Position numbers and translations under genes: made by a program. A stretch of 64,000 nt of DNA from PALSA-1353 sp050012375 (GTDB taxonomy: Bacteria > Planctomycetota > Phycisphaerae > Tepidisphaerales > Tepidisphaeraceae). Positions within the stretch are counted from its first letter, which is position 1. The number at the start of each line of letters is the position of its first letter. The DNA lies in the NCBI GenBank assembly GCA_050012375.1, contig JBEKHH010000007.1, forward strand, positions 58,336 to 122,335, read 5' to 3'. Positions 34,283-43,218 of this stretch are shown here, piece after piece. Below the pieces are notes generated by a model. That model ran no database searches and was not told the origin of the DNA. It was given only the letters and a program-made list of their open reading frames with translations.

Positions 34283-35854
34283 TCAGGTGGAAATCGGCCC
34301 AACCGCGGCTTCAAGCAGGGCGGCGGCAGCTTCCTCGGCTTCCTGCTTCATCTTGTATAGCGCGTAGAGGCTGTTGAAGCCCACGTAGAAATATCCCCCG
34401 GCGAAAATCCCCAAAAACGGCACCGCCTGCAAACAGAAATTGTAATAAATGCTTATGAATATCCAGCACGACATGTAGCAGCCGAACGCAATTTCGATAA
34501 TCGGCAAGCTCAATTGCCGCAGCGTCCAAACGCTGGTGCTGTGCCAGGTGCGCTTGGCTAGGCCGGTCACACCGTATTTCTGCGTCCGGACGAACTCGCT
34601 TGGCTTGCGGCGAATGGCGCCCCAGATCGCCTCCACCACGGCCTTGGCGTTATTCAGGCTGATACCCACGCCCAGGGCCATCAAAACCGGCATGTACAAC
34701 AGCGCCTTCCACCCCGCCAAGCGCCCCAGCAACTCGCGCTGCCCGAAAATGAAAAACGTGCTCGCCGAGCACGTCGCCAGGATGAACAGGCTCAAACTGA
34801 ACAGCCCTTGGCCCCAGGTGTGGGCGTGCGCTTTCAGAGGGCTGTAAAAGCTCAAGAACGCCGGATACATCAGCACGGTCAGCAGCACCATCAGCACGTA
34901 CACAATCGTGTTGGTCAAATGGAAAAACGCCTCGGTCTTGATGCGAAGCGGAAGGTGCTTGGAACGCAAGACCTTCGGCAGCAGCTTGATGGCGGTCTGC
35001 ACGCTTCCCTTGGTCCACCGATGCGCCTGCTGCTTGAATCCGATCATTTCCGGCGGCAACTCCGCCGGAGCGCAGAACTGCGGCAGATACACGAATTGCC
35101 AACCCTTCATCTGCGCCCGATAGCTCAGATCGAGATCCTCCGTCAGGGTGTCGTGCTCCCATCCGCCGGCATCGTCGATCGTCTTTCGCCGCCAAACGCC
35201 GGCCGTCCCGTTGAAATGCATGAACCGCCCGCTGCGGTTTCGAGCCGTGTGTTCGATGACGAAATGCCCGTCCAGAAAAATCGCCTGGCTCTTGGTCAGC
35301 AGCGACGCGTCGCGATTCAGATGGTCCCATCGAACCTGCACCAGGCCGACCTTTTCGTCGGTGAAATAATCCATGACGTTGTACAGGATGTCGCGCGGGG
35401 GCAGGAAATCCGCGTCGAAAATCGCGATGAATTCACCCGTCGCCTGATCCAGCCCTTCCGCCAGCGCCCCCGCCTTGTATCCCTTGCGGTTATCCCGGTG
35501 AAGGTATTTAACGGGAAAGCCCTTGGCAACCCATTTCTCGCACGCCTCCCGGGCAATCCGGGCCGAATCGTCCGTGCTGTCGTCCAAAACCTGAATCTCG
35601 AACTTCTCGCGCGGATAGTCGATCTGGCAAGTCGCCTCGATGATTCGCTCGGCCACCAGGTTTTCGTTGTACATCGGAAGCTGCACCGTCACGTGCGGCA
35701 ATTCATTGAACTGGCTCTTGGGCTGATAGTTTTCATGCCGGTGCTTGAGATACAGGTAGACCAGGATGTAACGATGGAAGCCGTAGATCGCCACGACCGT
35801 CAAAACGGAAATGTAAAAGAAAACCACCAGGTCGTCTGAAATGCGATCGAGCAT
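34283..35854 (-). CDS. Family 2 glycosyltransferase, CslA/BcsA-like
   Basis: This 523-residue processive-type synthase has an N-terminal membrane helix, a GT-A domain with the motifs DDSTDD, DADF and TEDLDLSYR, the QxxRW-type motif QAHRWTKGS, and several C-terminal membrane helices. These features place it near CslA mannan/glucomannan synthases and cellulose synthase-like enzymes. It likely polymerises a beta-linked polysaccharide from a nucleotide sugar and extrudes it. It has its own promoter upstream. Confidence 0.88.
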   Translation of the reverse strand: MLDRISDDLVVFFYISVLTVVAIYGFHRYILVYLYLKHRHENYQPKSQFNELPHVTVQLPMYNENLVAERIIEATCQIDYPREKFEIQVLDDSTDDSARIAREACEKWVAKGFPVKYLHRDNRKGYKAGALAEGLDQATGEFIAIFDADFLPPRDILYNVMDYFTDEKVGLVQVRWDHLNRDASLLTKSQAIFLDGHFVIEHTARNRSGRFMHFNGTAGVWRRKTIDDAGGWEHDTLTEDLDLSYRAQMKGWQFVYLPQFCAPAELPPEMIGFKQQAHRWTKGSVQTAIKLLPKVLRSKHLPLRIKTEAFFHLTNTIVYVLMVLLTVLMYPAFLSFYSPLKAHAHTWGQGLFSLSLFILATCSASTFFIFGQRELLGRLAGWKALLYMPVLMALGVGISLNNAKAVVEAIWGAIRRKPSEFVRTQKYGVTGLAKRTWHSTSVWTLRQLSLPIIEIAFGCYMSCWIFISIYYNFCLQAVPFLGIFAGGYFYVGFNSLYALYKMKQEAEEAAAALLEAAVGPIST

Positions 35855-35912
35855 AAGGACTTTTTGGGCCGGTTCCCTTTTCCGTCGTCCCTTCCAGCTC
35901 GACGGCAGCGCG

Positions 35913-35942
35913 ATTGTAGACCATTTACCAAATTTGTGTCAA
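35913..35942 (-). promoter_or_regulatory. Sigma-70 promoter of the CslA-like gene
   Basis: On the minus strand TTGACA and TACAAT stand 18 bases apart. The -10 box ends 58 bases before the start codon. Both boxes are nearly consensus. It sits between rplQ and the glycosyltransferase, so the latter need not rely on ribosomal operon read-through. Confidence 0.7.
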
Positions 35943-35985
35943 TGTTGGATCCGATTGAAATCGCGGAGGCGGGGCGCGCAGGTCC

Positions 35986-36549
35986 TCATTCCGCGGGCGA
36001 CGGCGCCGCTTCGGCCGGTTTTTCCTCCGCCGGAGCCGGAGACGCCTCGGACTTGGCCTTTTTCAGGGCTTGCGACGCGAATTGGTGTCGTCGTTCGGCG
36101 CGCTTTCGCCGGCGTCCGGCACTGCGCCGAATCGTCCCGCGCGGGGCCGCTTGCTCCGTCAAAAGCTGCAACAGGACCAAACTTCCCCCATCGCCGATGC
36201 GAAAATCGCTGAGCTTGATGATGCGCGTGTAGCCGCCCGGTCGATCGGCAAAATTCGGCGCGATTTCCTCGAAAAGCTTTTGCACCACCGTTTTGCCGGT
36301 GAATTCCTGCTCGTCATCGGTCAACCGCCGGTCCTGCAGAATCGAGATCACCCGGCGACGGGCATTCAGCGTTCCCGTCCGCGCCAGCGTGATCAGCTTT
36401 TCCGCCATCGCCTTCACTTCCTGCGCCTTCGGCAACGTCGTTCGCACCTTTCCATGCTCGAAAAGGCTCTGAACCAGATTGCGCCGCATCGCCGTGCGGT
36501 GTTCGGTGTCGCGGCTGAGCTGGCGACCGAATAACCTGTGACTGCTCAT
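35986..36549 (-). CDS. rplQ: 50S ribosomal protein L17
   Basis: The 187-residue protein starts MSSHRLFGRQLSRDTEH, the L17 N-terminus, after a GAGGAAA ribosome binding site. The L17 core ends at about residue 140; a 45-residue tail rich in Ala, Pro, Glu and Lys follows (ending PAEAAPSPAE). It is the last gene of the alpha operon, seven bases after rpoA. Confidence 0.95.
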   Translation of the reverse strand: MSSHRLFGRQLSRDTEHRTAMRRNLVQSLFEHGKVRTTLPKAQEVKAMAEKLITLARTGTLNARRRVISILQDRRLTDDEQEFTGKTVVQKLFEEIAPNFADRPGGYTRIIKLSDFRIGDGGSLVLLQLLTEQAAPRGTIRRSAGRRRKRAERRHQFASQALKKAKSEASPAPAEEKPAEAAPSPAE

Positions 36550-36556
36550 ATTTTCC

Positions 36557-37654
36557 TCATTCGCTGGTGGAGGTGTCGGCCGCCCCGCTGGTGTGGGCTT
36601 CCTCGCCTTCGCCGTTGTCATCCAGCATCGTCGCCGCCGCCTGCTGCGGCGCCGCCGTATCCAGGTCCATTCCCAGGCTCAGGCCCAGGTCCGCCAGCTT
36701 TCGTTTCACTTCACGCAAGCTGGTCTTGCCGAAGCTGCGGACTTTCAGCAAATCCGAATCCGTCTTGCGCACCAGGTCGCGCACGGTCGCGATTTTGGCC
36801 GATTCCAGGCAGTTGTTCGCCCGCACCGAGAGGTCCAGTTCCTGGATCGTCATATTCAGCTTCTGCTGAAGGTCGGGATCGATCATCGCCTTGTTCGCAT
36901 CGCGCAGCGCCGCGATCGCGTCGTCATTGGCGGTCTCGCTGCCCAACTCGAAATATTGCACGAATGGATTGAGATGTTTGCGGAGAATCTTGCTGGCTTC
37001 CACGAGCGCCATCTCCGGCGTGATCGTGCCGTTGGTCCAGATCTCCAGGATCAACCGGTCATAGTCCGTCTTCTGCCCGACGCGGGCATCCTCGGTGCTG
37101 TAGCGCACGCGCGTCACCGGGGAATAAATGCTGTCCACGGAAATCAGGCCGATCTCCTGCTCCTCCGTATCCTCGATATTATCCGCGGCGGTGACGTAAC
37201 CTCGGCCCTTTGAGACCGTCAGGGTCATCTCGAACAGGTTGCCCTCGGTCAGCGTGGCGATCAAGTGGTCCTTGTTGACGATGGTGATCGCCGGATCGGC
37301 CTCAATCATGCCGGCGGTGATTGGCCCCGGCTTGTTGGCCGTGAGCTTCATCTCCTTGGTGTCGTCGCTGTCGAGCTTCACCACCAGGCTCTTGACGTTG
37401 AGGATGATGTCGGTGACATCCTCCATCACGCCGGGAAGACTGGAGAATTCGTGCTCGGCGCCCTTGAGGCGAATATGCGTCACCGCAGCGCCTTCCAGGG
37501 AAGAGAGCAAAATGCGCCGCAGGCTGTTGCCGACGGTCGTGCCGAAGCCGCGCTCGAAGGGCTCGGCAACAAATTTCGCATACGTATCGGTTGACACCTG
37601 CTCGTCGCGAACGACGCGCGACGGCAATTCCAAACCACGCCAACGCATTCTCAT
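36557..37654 (-). CDS. rpoA: RNA polymerase subunit alpha
   Basis: The 365-residue protein has the alpha N-terminal domain (GTTVGNSLRRILLSS dimerisation motif), a linker, and the C-terminal domain (VRANNCLESAKIATVRDLV), which contacts DNA and activators. The C-terminus has an acidic tail beyond the normal end. I start at the ATG giving MRMRWRG, with GGAG ten bases upstream. It follows rpsK directly; rpsD, which usually stands between them, is absent. Confidence 0.97.
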   Translation of the reverse strand: MRMRWRGLELPSRVVRDEQVSTDTYAKFVAEPFERGFGTTVGNSLRRILLSSLEGAAVTHIRLKGAEHEFSSLPGVMEDVTDIILNVKSLVVKLDSDDTKEMKLTANKPGPITAGMIEADPAITIVNKDHLIATLTEGNLFEMTLTVSKGRGYVTAADNIEDTEEQEIGLISVDSIYSPVTRVRYSTEDARVGQKTDYDRLILEIWTNGTITPEMALVEASKILRKHLNPFVQYFELGSETANDDAIAALRDANKAMIDPDLQQKLNMTIQELDLSVRANNCLESAKIATVRDLVRKTDSDLLKVRSFGKTSLREVKRKLADLGLSLGMDLDTAAPQQAAATMLDDNGEGEEAHTSGAADTSTSE

Positions 37655-37801
37655 AAAAAGTTTCTCCTGCAACTGCGCTTCCCGCCGGATCGCCGAAGTT
37701 TGCCGCCCCAACCGTTAGGGGCCATCTTTCTTCCGCCTCGCCGTCGAGATGCTTTGATAATTTGTCTCTGGTTCTCTCGCGCTGTATCCACCAACCGCTT
37801 C

Positions 37802-38215
37802 TTACACTCGCCGCTTTTTCGGCGGCCGGCAACCGTTGTGGGGCAACGGCGTCACGTCTTCAATGCCGGTGATCTTCAATCCGGCGTTCTGGAGGTTCAA
37901 AATCGCCTGCTCGCGCCCGGCGCCGGGGCCTTTGACCTTCACTTCCACCTCCATCATCCCGGCCTTCTTGGCGATCTGGGCCGCATTTTCCGCGGCACGG
38001 CCGGCTGCGTAGGGCGTGCTCTTGCGCGCGCCCTTGAAAAATCCCCCTTTGCCGGCCGACGCCCACGCGATCGTCTCCCCGTTGGGATCCGTAATCGTCA
38101 CGATCGTGTTGTTGAACGTCGCCTTGATGTGCACAACCCCGCGCGTAACGCCCTTGCGCACCTTTTTCTTCTTGCCCGCCTTCACGCCGGTCTGGGCTTT
38201 GGCCTGTTCGCTCAT
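37802..38215 (-). CDS. rpsK: 30S ribosomal protein S11
   Basis: The 137-residue protein shows the S11 core from GVVHIKATFNNTIVTITDPNG to the conserved ending PLPHNGCRPPKKRRV, with a Lys-rich N-terminal stretch of about 20 residues. The ribosome binding site CGGAGC lies immediately next to the stem of the hairpin at 38226-38318. The 147-base gap before rpoA holds no gene. Confidence 0.97.
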   Translation of the reverse strand: MSEQAKAQTGVKAGKKKKVRKGVTRGVVHIKATFNNTIVTITDPNGETIAWASAGKGGFFKGARKSTPYAAGRAAENAAQIAKKAGMMEVEVKVKGPGAGREQAILNLQNAGLKITGIEDVTPLPHNGCRPPKKRRV

Positions 38216-38225
38216 GAATGCTCCG

Positions 38226-38318
38226 ATTGGTCATTTGTCACTTGTCATTTGTCACTTGTCATTTGCGGGGATCCATCTCTTTCAAACAAATGACAAGTGA
38301 CAAACGACCAATGACAAT
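38226..38318. repeat. Hairpin repeat (TTGTCATT family) between rpsM and rpsK
   Basis: The left arm is made of TTGTCATT and TTGTCACT words and the right arm of their complements. At least 18 contiguous base pairs can form next to a loop of about 22 bases. It covers nearly all of the spacer between the rpsM stop and the rpsK ribosome binding site. Confidence 0.92.
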
Positions 38319-38321
38319 CTT

Positions 38322-38708
38322 CTACTTACCCAATTCCTTTACGCCCTTCTTGCCGGCAACCGTCTTGCGCGGACCCTTGCGCGTCCGCGCGTTGGAGCGC
38401 GTGCGCTGACCGCGCACCGGCAACGATCGCCGATGACGAGTGCCCCGATAGCTGCCAATGTCCCGCAGACGCGCAATGTTCTGAGTGATGACCCGCCGCA
38501 GCACGCCTTCAACCAGGTGATCCCGATCGATGATCCCGATGATCTTGGCCAGTTCCTCTTCAGTGAGTTCCTTGGCCCGGCGTTGCCCGTCAATTCCGGC
38601 CTCGCGCAGGATGGCCCGGCTGTTGGTTCGGCCAATCCCGAACAAATAAGTCAGACTGATCCAGATCGGTTTGTCCGGTGGAATGTCGACGCCTGAAATG
38701 CGCGGCAT
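38322..38708 (-). CDS. rpsM: 30S ribosomal protein S13
   Basis: The 128-residue protein begins MPRISGVDIPPDKPIWISLTY and contains the S13 helix-two-turn-helix motif and the basic tail (RTRSNARTRKGPRK). It is in the normal alpha-operon position after rpmJ, three bases downstream. Confidence 0.97.
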   Translation of the reverse strand: MPRISGVDIPPDKPIWISLTYLFGIGRTNSRAILREAGIDGQRRAKELTEEELAKIIGIIDRDHLVEGVLRRVITQNIARLRDIGSYRGTRHRRSLPVRGQRTRSNARTRKGPRKTVAGKKGVKELGK

Positions 38709-38711
38709 GGG

Positions 38712-38825
38712 TTAACCTTGCTTCTGCTTGTGTTTTGTATTGCTGCAAATCACTCGCACGACGCCCTTGCGGCGCACGATCTTACAGTTCTCGCAAATCC
38801 GCCTTACGCTGGCTCTAACTTTCAT
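38712..38825 (-). CDS. rpmJ: 50S ribosomal protein L36
   Basis: The 37-residue protein reads MKVRASVRRICENCKIVRRK and onward to CSNTKHKQKQG. The zinc ligands are the three Cys and one His of the zinc-binding form of L36. It occupies its usual place before rpsM. It is below the length at which most gene callers report a frame. Confidence 0.95.
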   Translation of the reverse strand: MKVRASVRRICENCKIVRRKGVVRVICSNTKHKQKQG

Positions 38826-38897
38826 TGCAGCATCACCTTGGGTCAAGCCGGCTTTCGACCGGCGAATCAGGAATCATAGCACAACGCTCATCATCGC

Positions 38898-39716
38898 TCA
38901 AGTTCCCGTGTGCGCCACCGGCGAATCGGCCAGCGGAGGCCGGCCGTCGGTGAGGATGTCCACGCCGGAATCCGTGATCGCCACCGTGTGCTCGAAATGC
39001 GCCGCCGGCATCCGGTCCACCGTAAAGACCGTCCAGCCGTCCCGGTAAAGATCCACTTCCCGCCGCCCGGCCACGACCATCGGCTCCACCGCCAGGGTCA
39101 TGCCTCGACGGAGCACGAAATCGCCGCTGAGCTGCTCGGCGGTCACGAAATTCGGCACCTTCGGCTCCTCGTGCATTCCGCGCCCTATCCCATGTCCGAC
39201 GAATTCCCGCACCACGTTGTATCCGTGCTTCTCGACGAAGTGCTGGATCAGCCGGGCGATGTCCGACCACCGTCGCCCCGGCCGCATGTTCGTCAGGGCC
39301 AGCCCCAGCGACTTCTTGGTCACATCCAGCAGCCGCTGAAGGGCCGGGCTGATCTTTCCAACCCCGACAGTCGTGGCCGTGTCGGCGCAATAGCCGTCCA
39401 GCGACAACGCCACGTCCAGCGTGACGATGTCCCCTTCCTTCAGTGTTCGCGGACCCGGTACCCCGTGCACCACCTCTTCGTTGATGCTGATGCAGGTATG
39501 GCCGGGAAAACCTTCGTTCGGCCGATAAGTGGGGTAATTCTTTGATAGTGCCGTCGCGCCCGCTTTATCCAGTTCCGACTTGGCCAGGTCATCCAGCCAC
39601 TGCGTGGTAACCCCCGCCACGGCGGCCTCGCGCATCTTGGCCAGGATTTCACAGCCAAGCTGCCCCGCGCGCCGCATGCGTTCAATCTCAAAGCGGCTTT
39701 TGATGATAATTGGCAT
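38898..39716 (-). CDS. map: Methionine aminopeptidase, type I
   Basis: The 272-residue enzyme has the metal ligands in order: Asp in TLDVALSLDGYCADT, His in GHGIGRGMHEEP, Glu in LAVEPMV and Glu in EHTVAITD. It removes the initiator Met from nascent proteins. The start is the ATG giving MPIIIKSRFEIE; a TTG four codons earlier is possible. It follows secY with a hairpin repeat in between. infA and adk, often at this point, are absent. Confidence 0.95.
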   Translation of the reverse strand: MPIIIKSRFEIERMRRAGQLGCEILAKMREAAVAGVTTQWLDDLAKSELDKAGATALSKNYPTYRPNEGFPGHTCISINEEVVHGVPGPRTLKEGDIVTLDVALSLDGYCADTATTVGVGKISPALQRLLDVTKKSLGLALTNMRPGRRWSDIARLIQHFVEKHGYNVVREFVGHGIGRGMHEEPKVPNFVTAEQLSGDFVLRRGMTLAVEPMVVAGRREVDLYRDGWTVFTVDRMPAAHFEHTVAITDSGVDILTDGRPPLADSPVAHTGT

Positions 39717-39744
39717 GGAATCCGTCAAAACCCGAAACCAGAAT

Positions 39745-39817
39745 AGTCACTGGTCATTTGTCATTGGTCTTTTGCAAAAGGCATTCACAAATGACCAATG
39801 ACCAATGACAAATGACT
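39745..39817. repeat. Hairpin repeat (TTGTCATT family) between secY and map
   Basis: The left arm carries AGTCACTGGTCATTTGTCAT-like words, and the right arm (39786-39817) CAAATGACCAATGACCAATG-like words ending AATGACT. The two pair over most of their length. It fills the spacer between the secY stop and the map start region. Confidence 0.9.
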
Positions 39818-39830
39818 ACTCTGATTTCAC

Positions 39831-41240
39831 CTAATACTGTCTTCCCTTAATCCTCTTTCCCTTGCCGCCGCCGCCGCCGCTGAGGAAACCACTGTAGTTC
39901 CGCATCAGCAGGTTCGCCTCGATGCGCTGGATCATGTCCAGGGCGACGCTCACCACGATCAGCAGGCCCGTGCCGCCGAGAAACGCTGATATGCGCGGAT
40001 CAATCCCCAGGGTGGTGGTGACCATCACCGGCACGACGGCAATCACGCACAAAAACGCGGCGCCCACGTACGTGATCCGCATCATGACCTTTTCCAGGTA
40101 GTCGGCCGTCCGTTTGCCCGGGCGCAGGCCGGGAATAAAACTCCCAAAATCCCGAAGCTGAGTGGCCATTTCCTTCGGCTGGAACTGCACCGTCGTCCAG
40201 AAATAGGCGAAGAAATAAATCATCGCCGCCTCGGTGATCAGGTAGATGAACCTCCCGCGCCGGAATTCGTCGTTTAACCAAATCAGCACGTAATGAAGCC
40301 AGCCTCCGGTGACTTGCGAAGCCGCCCAGCCGAGGGCAACGCCCGGAAAAAGCATCAGCGACTGTGCGAAGATGATCGGCATGACGCCGCCGTGATTCAC
40401 GCGCAACGGCAAATACTGCCGCTGCCCGCCGTACACACGACGGCCGCGGGTGTGCTTGGCCTGCTGGATCGTGATGCGGCGCTGCGCCTGGGTAATCAGA
40501 ATCGACCCCGCCACCACAAACACGAAGCACGCCGCCAGGAAGATGATTTTACCCGGCGTGATTTGCTTCACGCCGCTGGTCTGTCCCGTGAGCGTCGTCT
40601 GACGGGCCAATTCGGCTATCGCTCCGGGCATGCGGGCGACGATGCCTGCCAAAATCACCAGGCTCACCCCATTTCCCAGCCCGTATTCATCGATCTGCTC
40701 CCCCAGCCACATCAAGAAGATGCTTCCCGCGGTCAAAGCCAGCAGCCCCATCAACCAGAATTGAAACGCATAATGACGCTGGAAAAGCGGCTGCACCATC
40801 GGCGTGCCGCTGGGACCGGATCGCATGAAATTCAGCAGGAAGACCGCCTGGATCATGCACAACGGAACGGTCACGTACCGGCTCCATTCCTGAATCTTCT
40901 TCCGCCCGGATTCCCCTTCCTTCTGCAATTTTTCCAAGGCCGGAACCACCGTCGTCAATAACTGAAATATGATGGACGACGAGATGTACGGCATGATTCC
41001 CAGGCTGAAAATCGAGCTTTGCTGCAAGCTTCCGCCGGAAAACAGCGACACGTAGCTCGCCAGCCGCCCCGCCGCGCTGGAGTCGTCCTGGTTTTTGGCG
41101 ATCTCCTGCATCGCGCGTTGATCCACGCCCGGCAACGGCACCCAAAAGCCAATCCGGTAAATCAACAGCATCAAAAATGTGAACAGCACCTTATTCCGCA
41201 GTTCAGGCACCCGGAAGATGTTCAAAAACGACCTGATCAT
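39831..41240 (-). CDS. secY: Protein translocase subunit SecY
   Basis: This 469-residue membrane protein has ten helices in the SecY pattern, starting MIRSFLNIFRVPELRNKVLF, with the plug-region GVDQRAM and the conserved loop near FWTTVQF. It forms the central channel of the Sec translocon. The C-terminus ends in a Gly-rich basic tail (GGGGGKGKRIKGRQY). It is in the spc-operon position after rplO. Confidence 0.96.
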   Translation of the reverse strand: MIRSFLNIFRVPELRNKVLFTFLMLLIYRIGFWVPLPGVDQRAMQEIAKNQDDSSAAGRLASYVSLFSGGSLQQSSIFSLGIMPYISSSIIFQLLTTVVPALEKLQKEGESGRKKIQEWSRYVTVPLCMIQAVFLLNFMRSGPSGTPMVQPLFQRHYAFQFWLMGLLALTAGSIFLMWLGEQIDEYGLGNGVSLVILAGIVARMPGAIAELARQTTLTGQTSGVKQITPGKIIFLAACFVFVVAGSILITQAQRRITIQQAKHTRGRRVYGGQRQYLPLRVNHGGVMPIIFAQSLMLFPGVALGWAASQVTGGWLHYVLIWLNDEFRRGRFIYLITEAAMIYFFAYFWTTVQFQPKEMATQLRDFGSFIPGLRPGKRTADYLEKVMMRITYVGAAFLCVIAVVPVMVTTTLGIDPRISAFLGGTGLLIVVSVALDMIQRIEANLLMRNYSGFLSGGGGGKGKRIKGRQY

Positions 41241-41316
41241 GCTTCAGAATCCTTCGGACAATCCATGGGTTTTCATCCCGGCTCCCAATGATGGCATGGG
41301 GAGAGGGAAAATACTT

Positions 41317-41982
41317 CTATTGGGCGGCCGGCGCGGGCGCTTCCCGCTTGGCATCCGGCCCTTTAGCTTCCGGTGCCTTGGCATCCTGCCCTTTGGCTTC
41401 CGGCGCTTTGGCATCCTGTCCTTTGGCTTCCGGCGCCGGCTTGGCTTCGGCGGGCTCCTCGGTCACGGTTTTCTTCTTCACCGGCTCGCGCGGCACGAAT
41501 TTCTTCTTGGGCTTGGGAAATTCAAACGACTGGCCTTTGGTGTCTTGAGCGACGCCGCCGGCGGCAACGATCTTGGCAAGTGCACTGCGGCTGTACCACC
41601 CGGCCACCACCGTCAGCTTCTTGCTTAGCTCGCCATCGCCGAGAATTTTCACCGGCTGCGAATTATCCGGCACCAGCCCCGCCTCCTGCAATGCCTCCGC
41701 ATCCACCACCGCGCCCTCGTCAAATCCGTTCAGATCGGACAAGTTGACAATGTGAAACCGCCGCGCAAAGTCGTAGTTGCTGAACCCGCGCTTGGGAAAT
41801 CGACGGAAGATCGGAGTCTGGCCGCCCTCGTGGCCTCGCTTGATATACGTTCCGACGCGGGCCTTGGCGCCCTTGGTTCCCCGCCCCGAGGTCTTGCCGT
41901 GCCCGCTGCTCTCCCCGCGACCCTTGCGGGTGCGCTTCGTGTTCCGCGGCGTCACCGCCGTGATGTTATGAATCATGCTCAT
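41317..41982 (-). CDS. rplO: 50S ribosomal protein L15 with repeated C-terminal tail
   Basis: The 221-residue protein has the L15 core (residues 1-160, with GRGTKGAKARVG near the N-terminus). A C-terminal extension of about 55 residues follows. It holds three tandem copies of a ten-residue unit (EAKGQDAKAP), encoded by a 30-base DNA repeat at about 41345-41455. Usual L15 is about 145 residues. It follows rpsE directly, with no rpmD between. Confidence 0.93.
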   Translation of the reverse strand: MSMIHNITAVTPRNTKRTRKGRGESSGHGKTSGRGTKGAKARVGTYIKRGHEGGQTPIFRRFPKRGFSNYDFARRFHIVNLSDLNGFDEGAVVDAEALQEAGLVPDNSQPVKILGDGELSKKLTVVAGWYSRSALAKIVAAGGVAQDTKGQSFEFPKPKKKFVPREPVKKKTVTEEPAEAKPAPEAKGQDAKAPEAKGQDAKAPEAKGPDAKREAPAPAAQ

Positions 41983-42064
41983 ACGTTAAACCAATCCATT
42001 CCCGCTCATCCAAAGCCCACGGCGCTGGCGCGGCCAAGGCGCAGCCGCAGGCCGGCGCCATCGT

Positions 42065-42814
42065 TCACGCCGAGACCAACTCGCCGGCGCCCTTTTCCAG
42101 TTTCACTCCTCGGCTCTGCTCAACCTGGTCCACGTTCTGAAGTTGCTTTAGCGCCGCCATCGTTGCCTTCACGAGATTCTTGGGGCTCGTCGAGCCATAG
42201 GCCTTGGTCAGGATGTCCGTGATTCCCACGAGTTCGACACAGGGCCGCACGCTCTTGCCCGCAGACACGCCGGTGCCCGGCCGAGCCGGAACAAGCACCA
42301 CGGTGCTGGCGCCATTGGTGCCTTTGACAATATGCGGAATCGTGGTCCCCTTCAGATTCACCCGAAACATCTGTTTGCGAGCGTCCTTGGTCGCCTTCTC
42401 GACAGCCGGCGGCACTTCGTTGGCCTTGCCGTAACCGATCCCGACGTTTCCCTTGCGGTCGCCGGCGACGACCAGCGCTCCAAAGCTGAATGTTCTTCCG
42501 CCCTTGACGACCTTTGAGCAACGATAGATCCGCACGACCGACGATTCCACGCCGCTTTCATCTCCCCCGCGATCGCGTGATCCGCCGCGCGACCTGCCGC
42601 CACCTTCCTGGCGGCCTCCACGACCGCCACGATGCTGCTGGCCGCCGCCGCCACCACGCCCTTCGTGTCCCCTTGCCGGCGGCGCCGAGCCCTCTTTCGG
42701 ACCGGCGGCTGGGGCGGCGGCTTGCGCGGCGGCGGGGGCTGGCGCAACCGGCTCAGTTGTCCGCGGCGCACCTGTGCTTTGGTCACTCCCGCTTTGCTGC
42801 TCTGATTCGGCCAT
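42065..42814 (-). CDS. rpsE: 30S ribosomal protein S5 with Gly/Arg-rich N-terminal extension
   Basis: The S5 core starts at about residue 88 (VVRIYRCSKVVKGGRTF) and is complete, with the dsRBD-like N-terminal fold and the C-terminal SPKNLVKATM region. Before it is a non-canonical tract of about 85 residues: an Ala/Pro segment, then RGG-type Gly/Arg sequence (GRGGGGGQQHRGGRGGRQEGGG). Usual S5 is about 165 residues. The ATG at 42814 gives MAESEQQSGSDQ; a downstream start without the tract would lack a ribosome binding site that I can see. Confidence 0.92.
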   Translation of the reverse strand: MAESEQQSGSDQSTGAPRTTEPVAPAPAAAQAAAPAAGPKEGSAPPARGHEGRGGGGGQQHRGGRGGRQEGGGRSRGGSRDRGGDESGVESSVVRIYRCSKVVKGGRTFSFGALVVAGDRKGNVGIGYGKANEVPPAVEKATKDARKQMFRVNLKGTTIPHIVKGTNGASTVVLVPARPGTGVSAGKSVRPCVELVGITDILTKAYGSTSPKNLVKATMAALKQLQNVDQVEQSRGVKLEKGAGELVSA

Positions 42815-42830
42815 AATTCACTCGCTCACG

Positions 42831-43205
42831 TCAGAATTTTAATCCGCCCTTGCGGGCCGCCTCGGCCAGCGCTTTGACCCGGCCATGATACCGTCGCCCG
42901 CCCCGATCGAAGCACACGGCGGAAATTCCCGCCGCCTTCGCCCTGGCGGCGATCTCCATCCCGACCTTCTGCGCCGCCGCGATGTTTCCGCCGGTTTTCA
43001 ACTCCGGCCCGCGCACTTGAGCGCTGGTGCTCGCCGCCGCCGCCAGCGTACGCCCCGCGTAATCGTCGATCACTTGAGCGTAAATATGCTTGTCGCTGCG
43101 AAACACGCTCAGCCGCGGACGCTCCGCGGAGCCAAACACGTTGGAGCGCACGGACCGTTTCCGCCGCTCGAAACGCGCCTGTTTCTTTTTGTTCTTGTCA
43201 GCCAT
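42831..43205 (-). CDS. rplR: 50S ribosomal protein L18
   Basis: The 124-residue protein starts MADKNKKKQARFERRKRSVR and contains the L18 signature RLSVFRSDKHIYAQVIDD and the ending GRVKALAEAARKGGLKF. GGACGAG precedes the ATG. It is in normal order between rplF and rpsE. Confidence 0.96.
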   Translation of the reverse strand: MADKNKKKQARFERRKRSVRSNVFGSAERPRLSVFRSDKHIYAQVIDDYAGRTLAAAASTSAQVRGPELKTGGNIAAAQKVGMEIAARAKAAGISAVCFDRGGRRYHGRVKALAEAARKGGLKF

Positions 43206-43218
43206 CGCTTGCTCGTCC

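Noticed and set aside
34808..35839. A 343-residue open frame opposite the CslA-like gene
   Set aside because: It is antisense to a gene with all glycosyltransferase motifs, and a mirror of its codon bias.
37655..37801. Missing rpsD hidden between rpsK and rpoA
   Set aside because: The gap is only 147 bases and no frame resembles S4.
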